Assembly: GCA_905201305.1 (NCBI GenBank)
Contig: CAJKNS010000054.1
Coordinates: 1-12,159 of the forward strand
Source of the DNA: an uncultured Eubacteriales bacterium
Lineage (GTDB): Bacteria; Bacillota; Clostridia; Oscillospirales; Oscillospiraceae
DNA length: 12,159 bases
Direction: 5' to 3'
Position numbers and translations under genes: made by a program. Shown here piece by piece: positions 5,765-12,159 of this stretch (the stretch's first letter is position 1; the number at the start of each line of letters is the position of its first letter). A model generated the notes under the pieces. The model was not told the origin of the DNA and did no database searches. It worked only from the letters and a program-made list of their open reading frames with translations.

Positions 5765-7992
5765 AAAGCACTGCAAAATGGCTGATTCAATCGCTGCTGG
5801 CTGCCATGGGCGCATTGGGCACGGTTTTGTGCTTTACCTCTGCCTTTTTCGTCTCCGTCAGCGTTCCCGTGATTACGCTTCTGAGTCTCGGTTCCGCACT
5901 GCTGTTTACGTTCTGCTTTATGCACAAAAAGGCTCTTTGGGTTCTGATTCCGGCGCTGGTCATCTTCCTTGCCGCGCTGGTGCTCACCGAGCTGTTTGCG
6001 CCCATGAGTCCCACGTTTATTCAGCTGGTGCACAACGTGCTGAGCCGTTTTTCCTCCGCCTATCCCAATTTTTCCTTTGCCATTCCCGCAGCCCCCGACC
6101 CGGATCTGCCCCAGAATACCACGCAGTTCTTCTCCGTGGTGGTTGTGCTGCTGACTCTCTGGCTGGCATGGGGTGTAGGCTATCGGTCCTGCCTGATTGC
6201 AGTTGCCGGCACGCTGCCCTTTCTGCTGCTCTGTGTCATTATCAATGACACCCCACCCAATGCGTTCCCGCTGGTGATACTGCTGTCCGTCTGGGTGACG
6301 GTGCTGCTTTCCAAAGAACGTCCGGGAGAGCCAGCCCATATGGACGCCCTGCGCACGGCGCTGATTCTGTTTTCCGTTGTGGTGCTGCTGGGCATGATTG
6401 GTTTCGTCTATCCCAAGGACGATACCACCAACGAAAAGCTGCCCGAAACCCTCCAGACCATTCTGGACCATCTGCCGGGTCCCATGCAGAATGCCCTTTC
6501 CCCCAACAGCAAGGGCACCATTTCCGAGGAGCTGGGCGCCGATACCGGCAAGGTACTGGATTTAACCCAACAGGGTACCCGGGAACGGAAGGACACGGTG
6601 ATGATGCAGCTGAGCACCACCCAGTCCGGTCCTCTCTACCTCCGCGGCGCTGCCAAGGACATCTACACCGGCAGCAGCTGGGAATCCAGCGACGAGGCAA
6701 CCCAGGCAGAGAGCGTCTATGCCCAGACCTCCTTGGGCACCGCCTTTGGTTCCGATAATCAAGCTGCCATACAGATCAAAAACTATCGGGACAATGCCAC
6801 TGTGCTGTTTGCCCCCTATGGCTACATCAGCTGCACCAGCGCCAACGATATTCTAAGCGATCTTCGAATCGAAATCGGTGAAAACGACTATATTATCTAC
6901 TACTGGCCCGGCGTCCGAACCTTGGATATCACCCAGGAAACCGGGCACGTCAACGCCGATTACGACCAATATGTGAAGAATCATTGCCTTCAGCTGCCCG
7001 CCGGAGTCCAGCAGGAGCTCTACAGTCTGGCGCTGAGCTATGGCTATGATCCGGATATGTCCACAGCTCAAACCATTGCATGGGTGGCAGAATTTATTCG
7101 GAGTATCGGCACCTACAAGCTGGATGTTTCCCGACAGCCCACCAACTTTGACTTTGCCCTGTACTTTCTGGAGCAGAGTCAGGAAGGCTATTGCGTCCAC
7201 TTTGCCACAGCGGCAGCGGTGATGTACCGTGCGTTGGGAATTCCCGCCCGCTATGCCTCCGGATATCGGGTGACGGTCACGGAGAACAGCATGATTACCG
7301 ACGTTACCGATCAGGATACCCACGCCTGGGCTGAGGTTTATCTCAGCGGTCTGGGCTGGATTCCTGTGGAAACCACGCCCGGCTTTGGCGAAACCTCTAT
7401 GCTGCCGGAAGCGGAAACCGATGTGGAAATGCCGCCCTCTGCCTCCCCCAGTCCTTCGCCCTCCGCTGCACCGGCAGATTCCAGCGAGTCCGGCAGTACG
7501 CCCACGCCCGCTGCAACGCCCACCCCCAGTGCCGCTTCTGACGCCGCCGGCTCCACACCGGAGCTTGGCACGCAGACCTCAAATGCGCCTGCCGCTTCGT
7601 CTCAAGGAATTGGCACCCGACATCTGCTGTGGATCCTTTTGGCGCTTCCCGCACTGCTTCTCCTTACATTCCTGGTGCTGCTGGTTCGCCGGCTGATCCT
7701 GCGCCGGATGCGGAAAAAGGCATTCTATGTGGAAAACACCAACCAGGCTGTGCTGAATCTGTGGCAGTATGCCCAGCGGCTAACGCCCTGGGGTGCAGAG
7801 CCCACAGAGGAGGAGGAAGCTCTGGCGCTGAAAGCAAAGTTCAGCCAGCATACCATCTCCCAAGAGGAATTGGAGCCCTATCGAAATTCCATTCTCCAGA
7901 TGGCAGAGCTCACCCGTCTGACCCTGACGCCCTGGCGGCGATTCCGATTCACCTGGCTCTCCGCTTTGGATTATCGGTCAAAGAAAGCATAA
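5761..7992 (+). CDS. Membrane-anchored transglutaminase-like protein (TgpA-like)
   Basis: The protein has 743 residues. About seven hydrophobic segments lie in residues 8-217 (roughly 11-32, 34-54, 58-79, 122-140, 143-162, 167-184 and 198-217). A long, presumably extracytoplasmic region (218-619) holds the transglutaminase core: C478 in EGYCVHFA, H521 in DTHAWAEVY, and E537 in WIPVETTPGF where many relatives have Asp. A Pro/Ser/Thr/Ala-rich linker spans about 555-617, a last membrane helix about 622-643, and a charged cytoplasmic tail 644-743. This layout matches TgpA-type proteins that accompany MoxR and DUF58 genes. The core could be a protease or transamidase acting on surface proteins or wall peptides; the substrate is unknown. 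The start ATG overlaps the DUF58 stop. The gene ends five bases before the stem of a terminator. Confidence 0.93.
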   Translation: MKSTAKWLIQSLLAAMGALGTVLCFTSAFFVSVSVPVITLLSLGSALLFTFCFMHKKALWVLIPALVIFLAALVLTELFAPMSPTFIQLVHNVLSRFSSAYPNFSFAIPAAPDPDLPQNTTQFFSVVVVLLTLWLAWGVGYRSCLIAVAGTLPFLLLCVIINDTPPNAFPLVILLSVWVTVLLSKERPGEPAHMDALRTALILFSVVVLLGMIGFVYPKDDTTNEKLPETLQTILDHLPGPMQNALSPNSKGTISEELGADTGKVLDLTQQGTRERKDTVMMQLSTTQSGPLYLRGAAKDIYTGSSWESSDEATQAESVYAQTSLGTAFGSDNQAAIQIKNYRDNATVLFAPYGYISCTSANDILSDLRIEIGENDYIIYYWPGVRTLDITQETGHVNADYDQYVKNHCLQLPAGVQQELYSLALSYGYDPDMSTAQTIAWVAEFIRSIGTYKLDVSRQPTNFDFALYFLEQSQEGYCVHFATAAAVMYRALGIPARYASGYRVTVTENSMITDVTDQDTHAWAEVYLSGLGWIPVETTPGFGETSMLPEAETDVEMPPSASPSPSPSAAPADSSESGSTPTPAATPTPSAASDAAGSTPELGTQTSNAPAASSQGIGTRHLLWILLALPALLLLTFLVLLVRRLILRRMRKKAFYVENTNQAVLNLWQYAQRLTPWGAEPTEEEEALALKAKFSQHTISQEELEPYRNSILQMAELTRLTLTPWRRFRFTWLSALDYRSKKA

Positions 7993-7997
7993 AAATC

Positions 7998-8025
7998 GCG
8001 GCGCACCGACCATTCGGTGCGCCGC
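7998..8025. terminator. Bidirectional intrinsic terminator between convergent genes
   Basis: A perfect 12-bp stem (GCGGCGCACCGA with TCGGTGCGCCGC) encloses a CCAT loop. On the plus strand it is followed by AGTTTTGTT. On the minus strand it is followed, after GA, by five T (7995-7991). It ends the moxR operon and the Nudix gene, whose stop is only seven bases away. Confidence 0.9.
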
Positions 8026-8032
8026 AGTTTTG

Positions 8033-8569
8033 TTATTTGCCCAATCGTATCTTTGCCTTCAGGATGCCCGCAACGGTTTTGGCGTCGCAGATTTCCCCCT
8101 GCATCACCATCTCCACCAGGGTATCCAGCGGATAGGACAGCCGGTCTAAGAACTCGTCCTCATCCGGGTGACATTTCGTCTCGTGAAGTCCCGTTGCCAG
8201 ATACATGTGAATTACTTCCGTATCATAGCCCACAGAGGGATACACCGGATGCAGGTCCACAATCTCGTCCGCCGTCAAGCCGCATTCCTCCTCCAGCTCC
8301 CGAATCGCAGTCGCCCGCGGATCCTCTCCCGGCTCCAGCTTTCCTGCCGGGATTTCCAGCAGCTCCCGACCCATGGGATACCGGTACTGCCGCACCAGAT
8401 ATACCTCGCCGTTTTCCCCCACCGGTACAATGGCAGCGCCGCCATGATGATGCACCACCTCGCGCTTGGCATTCTTCCCGTTTTCCAGCCGCACCGTGTC
8501 CTGGGTGACAGCGATAATCCGTCCCTGATAAATGGTCTGACTCTCTAGCTTCTCTTCTGTATGCGACAT
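8033..8569 (-). CDS. nudF: Nudix hydrolase, probable ADP-ribose pyrophosphatase
   Basis: A cytoplasmic 178-residue Nudix enzyme that likely splits ADP-ribose into AMP and ribose 5-phosphate using Mg2+. The Nudix box is complete: G76, E82, then REL-EE-GL at residues 90-98, matching GX5EX7REUXEEXGU. The downstream YPSVGYDTEV (110-119) is the segment typical of the ADP-ribose pyrophosphatase subfamily, and DEDEFL (136-141) is also usual there. The N-terminal part, with a strand that runs to VVHHHGGAAIVPV, fits this subfamily's dimerisation region. The ATG at 8569 has GGAGG (8582-8578) eight bases upstream. It is a single-gene unit with its own promoter and the shared terminator. The exact substrate is inferred from the subfamily. 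Confidence 0.92.
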   Translation of the reverse strand: MSHTEEKLESQTIYQGRIIAVTQDTVRLENGKNAKREVVHHHGGAAIVPVGENGEVYLVRQYRYPMGRELLEIPAGKLEPGEDPRATAIRELEEECGLTADEIVDLHPVYPSVGYDTEVIHMYLATGLHETKCHPDEDEFLDRLSYPLDTLVEMVMQGEICDAKTVAGILKAKIRLGK

Positions 8570-8601
8570 AGCTGATTCCTCCGCCGGTTGAATTTAGAGT
8601 C

Positions 8602-8630
8602 AGTATAGCCGCTTCTTCCTCAAAAGTCAA
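8602..8630 (-). promoter_or_regulatory. Sigma-A type promoter of the Nudix gene
   Basis: On the minus strand TTGACT (8630-8625) and TATACT (8607-8602) are 17 bases apart. The transcript would start near 8595, leaving a short leader that contains the GGAGG site. Confidence 0.85.
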
Positions 8631-8676
8631 TTTTCTTTAAGGCAAAGGAAGTCCCGGTTTCGACCGTTCCACTGTC

Positions 8677-8705
8677 TTGCAACCGTTGACGTTGTATGGT
8701 ATAAT
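8677..8705 (+). promoter_or_regulatory. Sigma-A type promoter of the divIVA-like/fumarase-beta/degV/yihY operon
   Basis: TTGCAA (8677-8682) and a perfect TATAAT (8700-8705) are separated by 17 bases. The start would be near 8712, giving a leader of about 44 bases before the ATG at 8756. It is arranged back to back with the Nudix promoter. Confidence 0.85.
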
Positions 8706-8755
8706 CCAATAGATATACACATTGCCGGTTTCATCCGGTCGCTGGAGGGAGCATT

Positions 8756-9286
8756 ATGGGAGAACTACCCCATTTCAGAACCGCCGTGGGAGGATTTCAT
8801 AAATCCGACGTTGCGGCATACATCGCAGCCATCGCCAAGGAGCATCAATCACAGCTTCAGGAAAAGGACAAGGAGATTCAGCAGCTTCAGCAGCAGCTGG
8901 ACCATGCGCTGGAGCAGCTGCATACTGCGGCAGCGGAAGCTGCATCGGAGCCTACCGCACCGGAACCGCAGGAAGTATCATCGGAGGATTCTCTGGATCG
9001 TATGGAGCTGGAAGCCTATCGGCGGGCTGAGGCAGCCGAGCGAATTGCATCTCAGCGTGCAAAAAAGCTCTATGAAGCACTGGGGGATATCTGTGCCGAC
9101 GCCCGCGCCCAACTGGAAAATGCCGATTCTGCCGCCCGGAACTCCATCACCGCCATGGAATTGCAGCTGCAAACCCTGGAGGACAGCTGTGATGCACTGA
9201 CCGCCGCACTCACCAGTGCCCGGCAGCATCTTCTTGATATGGGTGCCATGATTCCGGACCCCGCAGAAGGATTGGAGGAAGCGTAA
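8756..9286 (+). CDS. DivIVA-like coiled-coil protein
   Basis: A 176-residue cytoplasmic protein. The N-terminus, FRTAVGGFHKSDVAAYI (7-23), has the conserved pattern of DivIVA/GpsB lipid-binding heads (F..a..GF...DV..yi). A Gln/Glu-rich heptad coiled coil follows (about 24-62), then a Pro/Glu-rich break (64-80) and a second helical region (about 85-160). DivIVA proteins self-assemble at curved membrane and recruit division or pole factors. The length is about that of B. subtilis DivIVA, but the broken coiled coil and low similarity leave its exact role open; it is probably not the main DivIVA, as no division genes are nearby. GGAGG (8744-8748) lies seven bases before the ATG. The TAA stop directly abuts the next ATG, so the two products may be made together. 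Confidence 0.8.
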   Translation: MGELPHFRTAVGGFHKSDVAAYIAAIAKEHQSQLQEKDKEIQQLQQQLDHALEQLHTAAAEAASEPTAPEPQEVSSEDSLDRMELEAYRRAEAAERIASQRAKKLYEALGDICADARAQLENADSAARNSITAMELQLQTLEDSCDALTAALTSARQHLLDMGAMIPDPAEGLEEA

Positions 9287-9841
9287 ATGAGTCAGCTGCA
9301 TATCCACACCTCAGAGCTGAAGGCAGCCATTTCACAGCTGAAGGCTGGGGATCGTCTGATGCTTTCCGGCACCGTCTACACCTCTCGCGACGCCGCACAC
9401 AAGCGGATTTTCTCCCTGCTGGACGAAGGAAAGCCTCTGCCCTATCCTCTGGAGGGCTCGGTGATCTATTATGCCGGTCCTACCCCTGCGCAAAAGGGCA
9501 TGGCAGTTGGCTCCTGCGGTCCCACCACCTCCTCCCGGATGGACCCCTATGCCCCCCGGCTTCTGGACTTGGGGCTCACTGCCATGATCGGCAAGGGGGA
9601 ACGGAGTCAGGCAGTCATTGACGCCATCGTCCGGAATCAAAGTGCTTATTTCTGCGCCGTCGGCGGAGCAGGCGCGCTGATTGCCTGCTGCATCAAGGAG
9701 GCAAAGGAGATTGCATTCCATGACCTGGGCTGCGAATCCGTCAAGCAGTTTACCATCGAGAATCTGCCTGTTTTCACTGCCATTGACTGCCATGGCACCA
9801 GCATTTTTGCCGAGGGACGGAAGGAATTCGCGCTTCTTTGA
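9287..9841 (+). CDS. Fumarate hydratase class I / L-tartrate dehydratase beta subunit, without alpha neighbour
   Basis: The 184-residue product matches the beta subunit (or C-terminal domain) of 4Fe-4S class I fumarases and tartrate dehydratases: GTVYTSRDAAHKR (28-40), YYAGPTP (61-67), GSCGPTTSSRMD (75-86), MIGKGER (100-106), a GGAGAL turn (126-131) and LGCESVKQF followed by IENLPVFTAIDCHG. The length is normal and no motif is broken. In two-subunit enzymes the Fe-S cluster is carried by the alpha subunit, normally encoded just upstream. Here the upstream neighbour is the DivIVA-like gene and no alpha gene lies in the window. Either alpha is elsewhere on the chromosome or this subunit has another role. 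GGAGG (9274-9278) inside the previous gene is eight bases before the ATG. Fumarase versus tartrate dehydratase cannot be decided from the sequence alone. Confidence 0.9.
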   Translation: MSQLHIHTSELKAAISQLKAGDRLMLSGTVYTSRDAAHKRIFSLLDEGKPLPYPLEGSVIYYAGPTPAQKGMAVGSCGPTTSSRMDPYAPRLLDLGLTAMIGKGERSQAVIDAIVRNQSAYFCAVGGAGALIACCIKEAKEIAFHDLGCESVKQFTIENLPVFTAIDCHGTSIFAEGRKEFALL

Positions 9842-9885
9842 CCCGCCCATCACCACACAAGAGAGAGAAAAGGAGAGTTGCACCA

Positions 9886-10746
9886 ATGAGTTTCTGCATC
9901 ACCACCGACAGCGGCGCTGACCTGCCCCTGGTCTATTGCCAAACCCATGACATAACCGTTCTCCCGCTGGGCTTTACCCTGGAGGGTCAGACCTACCATG
10001 GCTCCGAAGCCATGGATGCCAAGGCTTTCTATGATAAGCTCCGCAGCGGCGCATTGCCCACCACCTCCGCTGCCAATCCCGAGGATACCGCCGATTTATT
10101 CCGGACCTATATGGAGCAGGGCAAGGATCTCTTGCACGTTGCGTTTTCTTCCGGTCTTTCCAGCACCAGCGACGCCGCACAGCTTGCCGCTCAGCTGGTG
10201 ATGGAGGAATTTCCTCAGCGGAAGATCATCGTGGTGGATTCTCTGTGCGCATCCATGGGTCAGGGCTTTCTGGTCCATCAGGCGGTGAAGCTCCGGGATG
10301 CCGGCGAAACATTGGAGGATACCGCCCAAAAGATCACCGATATGCGTCTGAATGTTGTCCATAACTTTACGGTGGACGATCTTGGTCATCTGCATCGCGG
10401 CGGGCGGGTCAGCAAAGCCACCGCCGTGGTCGGTTCCTTGATGGGAATCAAGCCCATCCTGCATGTAGACGATTTGGGGCATCTGACCTCCGTTGGCAAA
10501 GCCCGGGGCCGCAAGGCTTCTATTCAGGCATTGGTAGACCGGATGGAGCAGCAGATGAAGGGCTTCGACAACCCTGAGGTCTTTATCTCCCACGGTGACT
10601 GCCCAGAGGATGCCCAGACGCTGGCAGACATGGTTCGCACCCGTTTTGGCATTGAGAATATCATGATTGGCTATATCGGTCCCGTCATTGGCACCCATTC
10701 CGGTCCCGGCACGCTGGCGCTGTACTTCTTTGGCAGCCCCAGGTGA
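9886..10746 (+). CDS. degV: DegV-family fatty-acid-binding protein
   Basis: A 286-residue cytoplasmic protein of the DegV/FakB family, which binds a fatty acid and, in the studied systems, presents it to the kinase FakA for phosphorylation and entry into phospholipid synthesis. Visible family segments are TTDSGADLP near the N-terminus, PTTSAANPED (about 63-72), FSSGLSSTSDAA, VVDSLCASMGQG, the HRGGRVS segment and a C-terminal GPVIGTHSGPGTLALYFFG. All are intact and the length is typical. I chose the ATG at 9886 because AAGGAG (9870-9875) precedes it and the DegV fold begins here; an in-frame ATG at 9838 overlaps the previous stop and adds unrelated residues. A purine-rich 44-base gap separates it from the fumarase-beta gene. 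No fakA gene is in the window, and ligand preference is unknown. Confidence 0.95.
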   Translation: MSFCITTDSGADLPLVYCQTHDITVLPLGFTLEGQTYHGSEAMDAKAFYDKLRSGALPTTSAANPEDTADLFRTYMEQGKDLLHVAFSSGLSSTSDAAQLAAQLVMEEFPQRKIIVVDSLCASMGQGFLVHQAVKLRDAGETLEDTAQKITDMRLNVVHNFTVDDLGHLHRGGRVSKATAVVGSLMGIKPILHVDDLGHLTSVGKARGRKASIQALVDRMEQQMKGFDNPEVFISHGDCPEDAQTLADMVRTRFGIENIMIGYIGPVIGTHSGPGTLALYFFGSPR

Positions 10747-10768
10747 TGAACCCGGTCACTCTGTTCCG

Positions 10769-10776
10769 AAAGGAGG
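10769..10776 (+). promoter_or_regulatory. Strong ribosome binding site that sets a TTG start for the YihY gene
   Basis: AAAGGAGG lies seven bases before the in-frame TTG at 10784. The only upstream ATG in this frame (10667) lies well inside degV and would add 39 residues that do not look like a membrane-protein start. Confidence 0.8.
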
Positions 10777-10783
10777 ATGCAGC

Positions 10784-11659
10784 TTGAAGCTCTACCGGAC
10801 CCTTCGATACTATGCCAAGCAATTCGGCAGCTACCATATTTCCACCTATGCCGCCAGCGCGTCCTTCTTTATTATCACCGCCATATTTCCTTTTTTGATG
10901 CTGATTCTCTCGGTAATCAGCTATACTTCCTTTGACACCAGAGAGTTCCTCGACATGGTGGCATCCCTGCTGCCGGTGAGCTTTCAAGTGCTGTTTTACA
11001 CGGTTTCTGAGGATATTCTCACCACCTCCGTCACCGCGCTGTCCGTGTCCCTGGTGGTCACACTTTGGACCGCATCCAAGAGCATGCTGGGACTGCTGGA
11101 CGGGCTCAATGCCATTGCCGATGTCAACGATACCCGAAATTTTGTATTTAAGCGGATCATCTGCATCGGCTATATGCTGATCCTCATTGCAGGACTGCTG
11201 TTTAACCTGGGTCTTCGGGTCTTCGGTCAGCATATTCTCTCCCTGCTTCAGCGCAATGTGCCCCGGCTTGCTCAGATTTTTTCCGCACTGATGGATTTCC
11301 GCGGACTGACCCTGTATCTCATTATGGCGTTGGTGTTTGTACTGATCTACACGTTTTTCCCCAACAAAAAAATGCGGTTTTACATGCAGATTCCCGGCGC
11401 ACTGTTTACGTCTCTGGCATGGCTGCTGTTTTCCGAGGCATTCTCCATTTATGTAAACAACTTCTCCACGTTTTCCACTCTGTACGGCTCTTTGGGCGTG
11501 ATTATTCTGGTGATGCTTTGGCTGTACTTCTGTATGTCCATTGTGTTCATCGGCGCCGTGATTAACCGGGTGTATCCCAGTATTTTCTGGCGAATGTTTG
11601 TAGTGCTTAAGCATCGAAAGTCTCAGCGCAAGCTGGAAAAGGGCAATTCCGAATCATAA
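10784..11659 (+). CDS. YihY/BrkB-family integral membrane protein
   Basis: Starting from TTG, the protein has 291 residues, normal for the family, with about six hydrophobic segments. The N-terminus (YAKQFGSYHISTYAASASFF) resembles the family's conserved opening, in which the first helix enters the membrane. The C-terminal segment YGSLGVIILVMLWLYF followed by FIGAVINRVYPS is the most diagnostic stretch; relatives have a similar Gly-Ala-Asn helix end. A short charged tail (KHRKSQRKLEKGN) follows. The family was once annotated as ribonuclease BN; that label is known to be wrong. Its role is unsettled, with transport or envelope functions proposed. It starts 37 bases after degV and is the last gene before the terminator, so it is very likely co-transcribed with the genes upstream. 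Confidence 0.92.
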   Translation: MKLYRTLRYYAKQFGSYHISTYAASASFFIITAIFPFLMLILSVISYTSFDTREFLDMVASLLPVSFQVLFYTVSEDILTTSVTALSVSLVVTLWTASKSMLGLLDGLNAIADVNDTRNFVFKRIICIGYMLILIAGLLFNLGLRVFGQHILSLLQRNVPRLAQIFSALMDFRGLTLYLIMALVFVLIYTFFPNKKMRFYMQIPGALFTSLAWLLFSEAFSIYVNNFSTFSTLYGSLGVIILVMLWLYFCMSIVFIGAVINRVYPSIFWRMFVVLKHRKSQRKLEKGNSES

Positions 11660-11665
11660 CATCCA

Positions 11666-11703
11666 AAAGCAGCGCTCAGGATACATTTCCCGAGCGCTGC
11701 TTT
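11666..11703. terminator. Intrinsic terminator after the YihY gene, probably bidirectional
   Basis: A perfect 12-bp stem (AAAGCAGCGCTC with GAGCGCTGCTTT) has a 14-base loop that can form an extra GGA/TCC pair set. On the plus strand the T-rich tail is interrupted (TTTAGTTCTATCTTTC). On the minus strand the stem ends in TTTTGG. It lies seven bases after the plus-strand stop and 17 bases past the convergent HD-domain gene, so it can serve both. Confidence 0.85.
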
Positions 11704-11720
11704 AGTTCTATCTTTCTATC

Positions 11721-12159
11721 TTACTGTGCGGTCAGCCGATCAGTCTCCGCAATCACCCAGTCCTCAGACTGGCGCATGGCTTCAATGGTCCGGGTCAGGA
11801 GGTCGTCCAGCTCCCAGCCCAGCATCTTTGCCCCGTCTTCAATGACCTGACGGCTGCAGCCTGCGGCAAATTTCTTGTCCTTGTATTTCTTTTTCAGGCT
11901 CTTGAGCTCCAGATCCTTGGTGGACTTGGAGGGACGCATTTTAATCACCGCGCCAATGAGTCCGGTGAGCTCGTCGGTGGCATACAGGACCTTTTCCATC
12001 TCATGCTCCGGCGCAATGTCGCAGCAGATGCCATAGCCATGGCTGCCCACCGCATGAATCAGCTTGGGATCCAGCCCCAGCTCCGTCATAATCGCCATTT
12101 CCTTGACGCAGTGCTGTTCCGGATACTGCTCAAAATCCAGATCGTGGAGCAGTCCCACC
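11721..12159 (-). CDS. HD-domain metal-dependent hydrolase (N-terminus beyond window)
   Basis: The C-terminal 145 or so residues of an HD-superfamily protein are visible. The segment VGLLHDLDFEQYPEQHC at the visible start contains the metal-binding His-Asp pair (H5, D6 of the visible part). Further likely ligands are H40 in VGSHGYG and D62 in YATDELTGLI, the usual closing Asp of the domain. A Lys-rich helix (KSLKKKYKDKKFA) and an acidic C-terminal helix follow. The first visible codon is GTG, but it is internal: the family needs at least one more helix and a conserved His before the HD pair. Such proteins are phosphohydrolases, often on nucleotides; the substrate here is unknown. It converges on the YihY gene with a shared terminator between them. 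Confidence 0.88.
   Translation of the reverse strand, partial: VGLLHDLDFEQYPEQHCVKEMAIMTELGLDPKLIHAVGSHGYGICCDIAPEHEMEKVLYATDELTGLIGAVIKMRPSKSTKDLELKSLKKKYKDKKFAAGCSRQVIEDGAKMLGWELDDLLTRTIEAMRQSEDWVIAETDRLTAQ

Noticed and set aside
5671..6471. Minus-strand frame opposite the transglutaminase gene
   Set aside because: The product is Gln/His/Gly-rich with no domain, and lies opposite clear transmembrane segments of the real gene.
3883..7992. MoxR-DUF58-transglutaminase operon as a new defence or secretion system
   Set aside because: This three-gene arrangement is widespread in bacteria and has no added effector or nuclease domain here. Its function is poorly known, but the set itself is not new.
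8686..8691. TTGACG as -35 box for the divIVA-like operon
   Set aside because: It is only 8 bases from the TATAAT; TTGCAA at 8677-8682 has the correct 17-base spacing.
10685..11614. Minus-strand frame of 309 codons opposite the YihY gene
   Set aside because: The Gln/His/Lys-rich product is the typical complement of a hydrophobic membrane-protein gene.
1..12159. Phage-defence island, CRISPR array, insertion sequence or prophage segment
   Set aside because: All well-supported genes are core-type metabolic or envelope genes with similar codon use. I saw no array-like repeats, transposase motifs, integrase, terminal inverted repeats or tRNA.

Overview
This looks like the chromosome of an anaerobic, fermentative Firmicute, most likely of the class Clostridia (an Oscillospiraceae-type gut organism is my guess). 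The reasons are strong AGGAGG-type ribosome binding sites, TTG start codons, moderately high G+C, an oxygen-sensitive [FeFe]-hydrogenase, and DegV and DivIVA-like proteins. No rRNA, tRNA, CRISPR array, transposase, phage gene or sign of recent transfer was seen. The gene content is mostly recognisable. The interesting points are an unusual hydrogenase partner, possible regulatory structures in the intergenic regions, and an odd DivIVA-like/fumarase beta gene pair.

Region 1 (1-3574, minus strand) is a two-gene hydrogenase operon. The upstream gene (1733-3574) fuses the iron-sulfur domain of NuoF to a GltD-like FAD/NAD(P)H oxidoreductase. The downstream gene (1739 to beyond base 1) is an M3-type [FeFe]-hydrogenase catalytic subunit, cut by the window edge a few residues before its expected end. 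The two genes overlap by 7 bases. Together they could exchange electrons between NAD(P)H and H2.

Region 2 (3575-3882) is a divergent intergenic region of about 308 bases. On the minus strand it holds an extended -10 promoter for the hydrogenase operon, a TTGTG-N7-CACAA inverted repeat, a leader hairpin and a doubtful 49-codon ORF. On the plus strand it holds a strong promoter whose -10 box lies inside a perfect palindrome.

Region 3 (3883-7992, plus strand) is a tightly coupled three-gene operon: a MoxR AAA+ ATPase, a DUF58 membrane protein and a membrane-anchored transglutaminase-like protein. This is a widespread bacterial envelope-associated gene set whose function is poorly defined. It ends at a strong bidirectional terminator (7998-8025) shared with the convergent Nudix gene (8033-8569, minus strand), a probable ADP-ribose pyrophosphatase.

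Region 4 (8570-11703) starts with back-to-back promoters. The rightward one drives four plus-strand genes: a DivIVA-like coiled-coil protein, a fumarase/tartrate dehydratase beta subunit without its alpha partner, a DegV fatty-acid-binding protein and a YihY/BrkB membrane protein. A hairpin terminator closes the operon. Its themes are polar or cell-cycle scaffolding, lipid supply and membrane; the dehydratase subunit is the odd member.

Region 5 (11721-12159, minus strand) is the C-terminal part of an HD-domain hydrolase that runs off the right edge.
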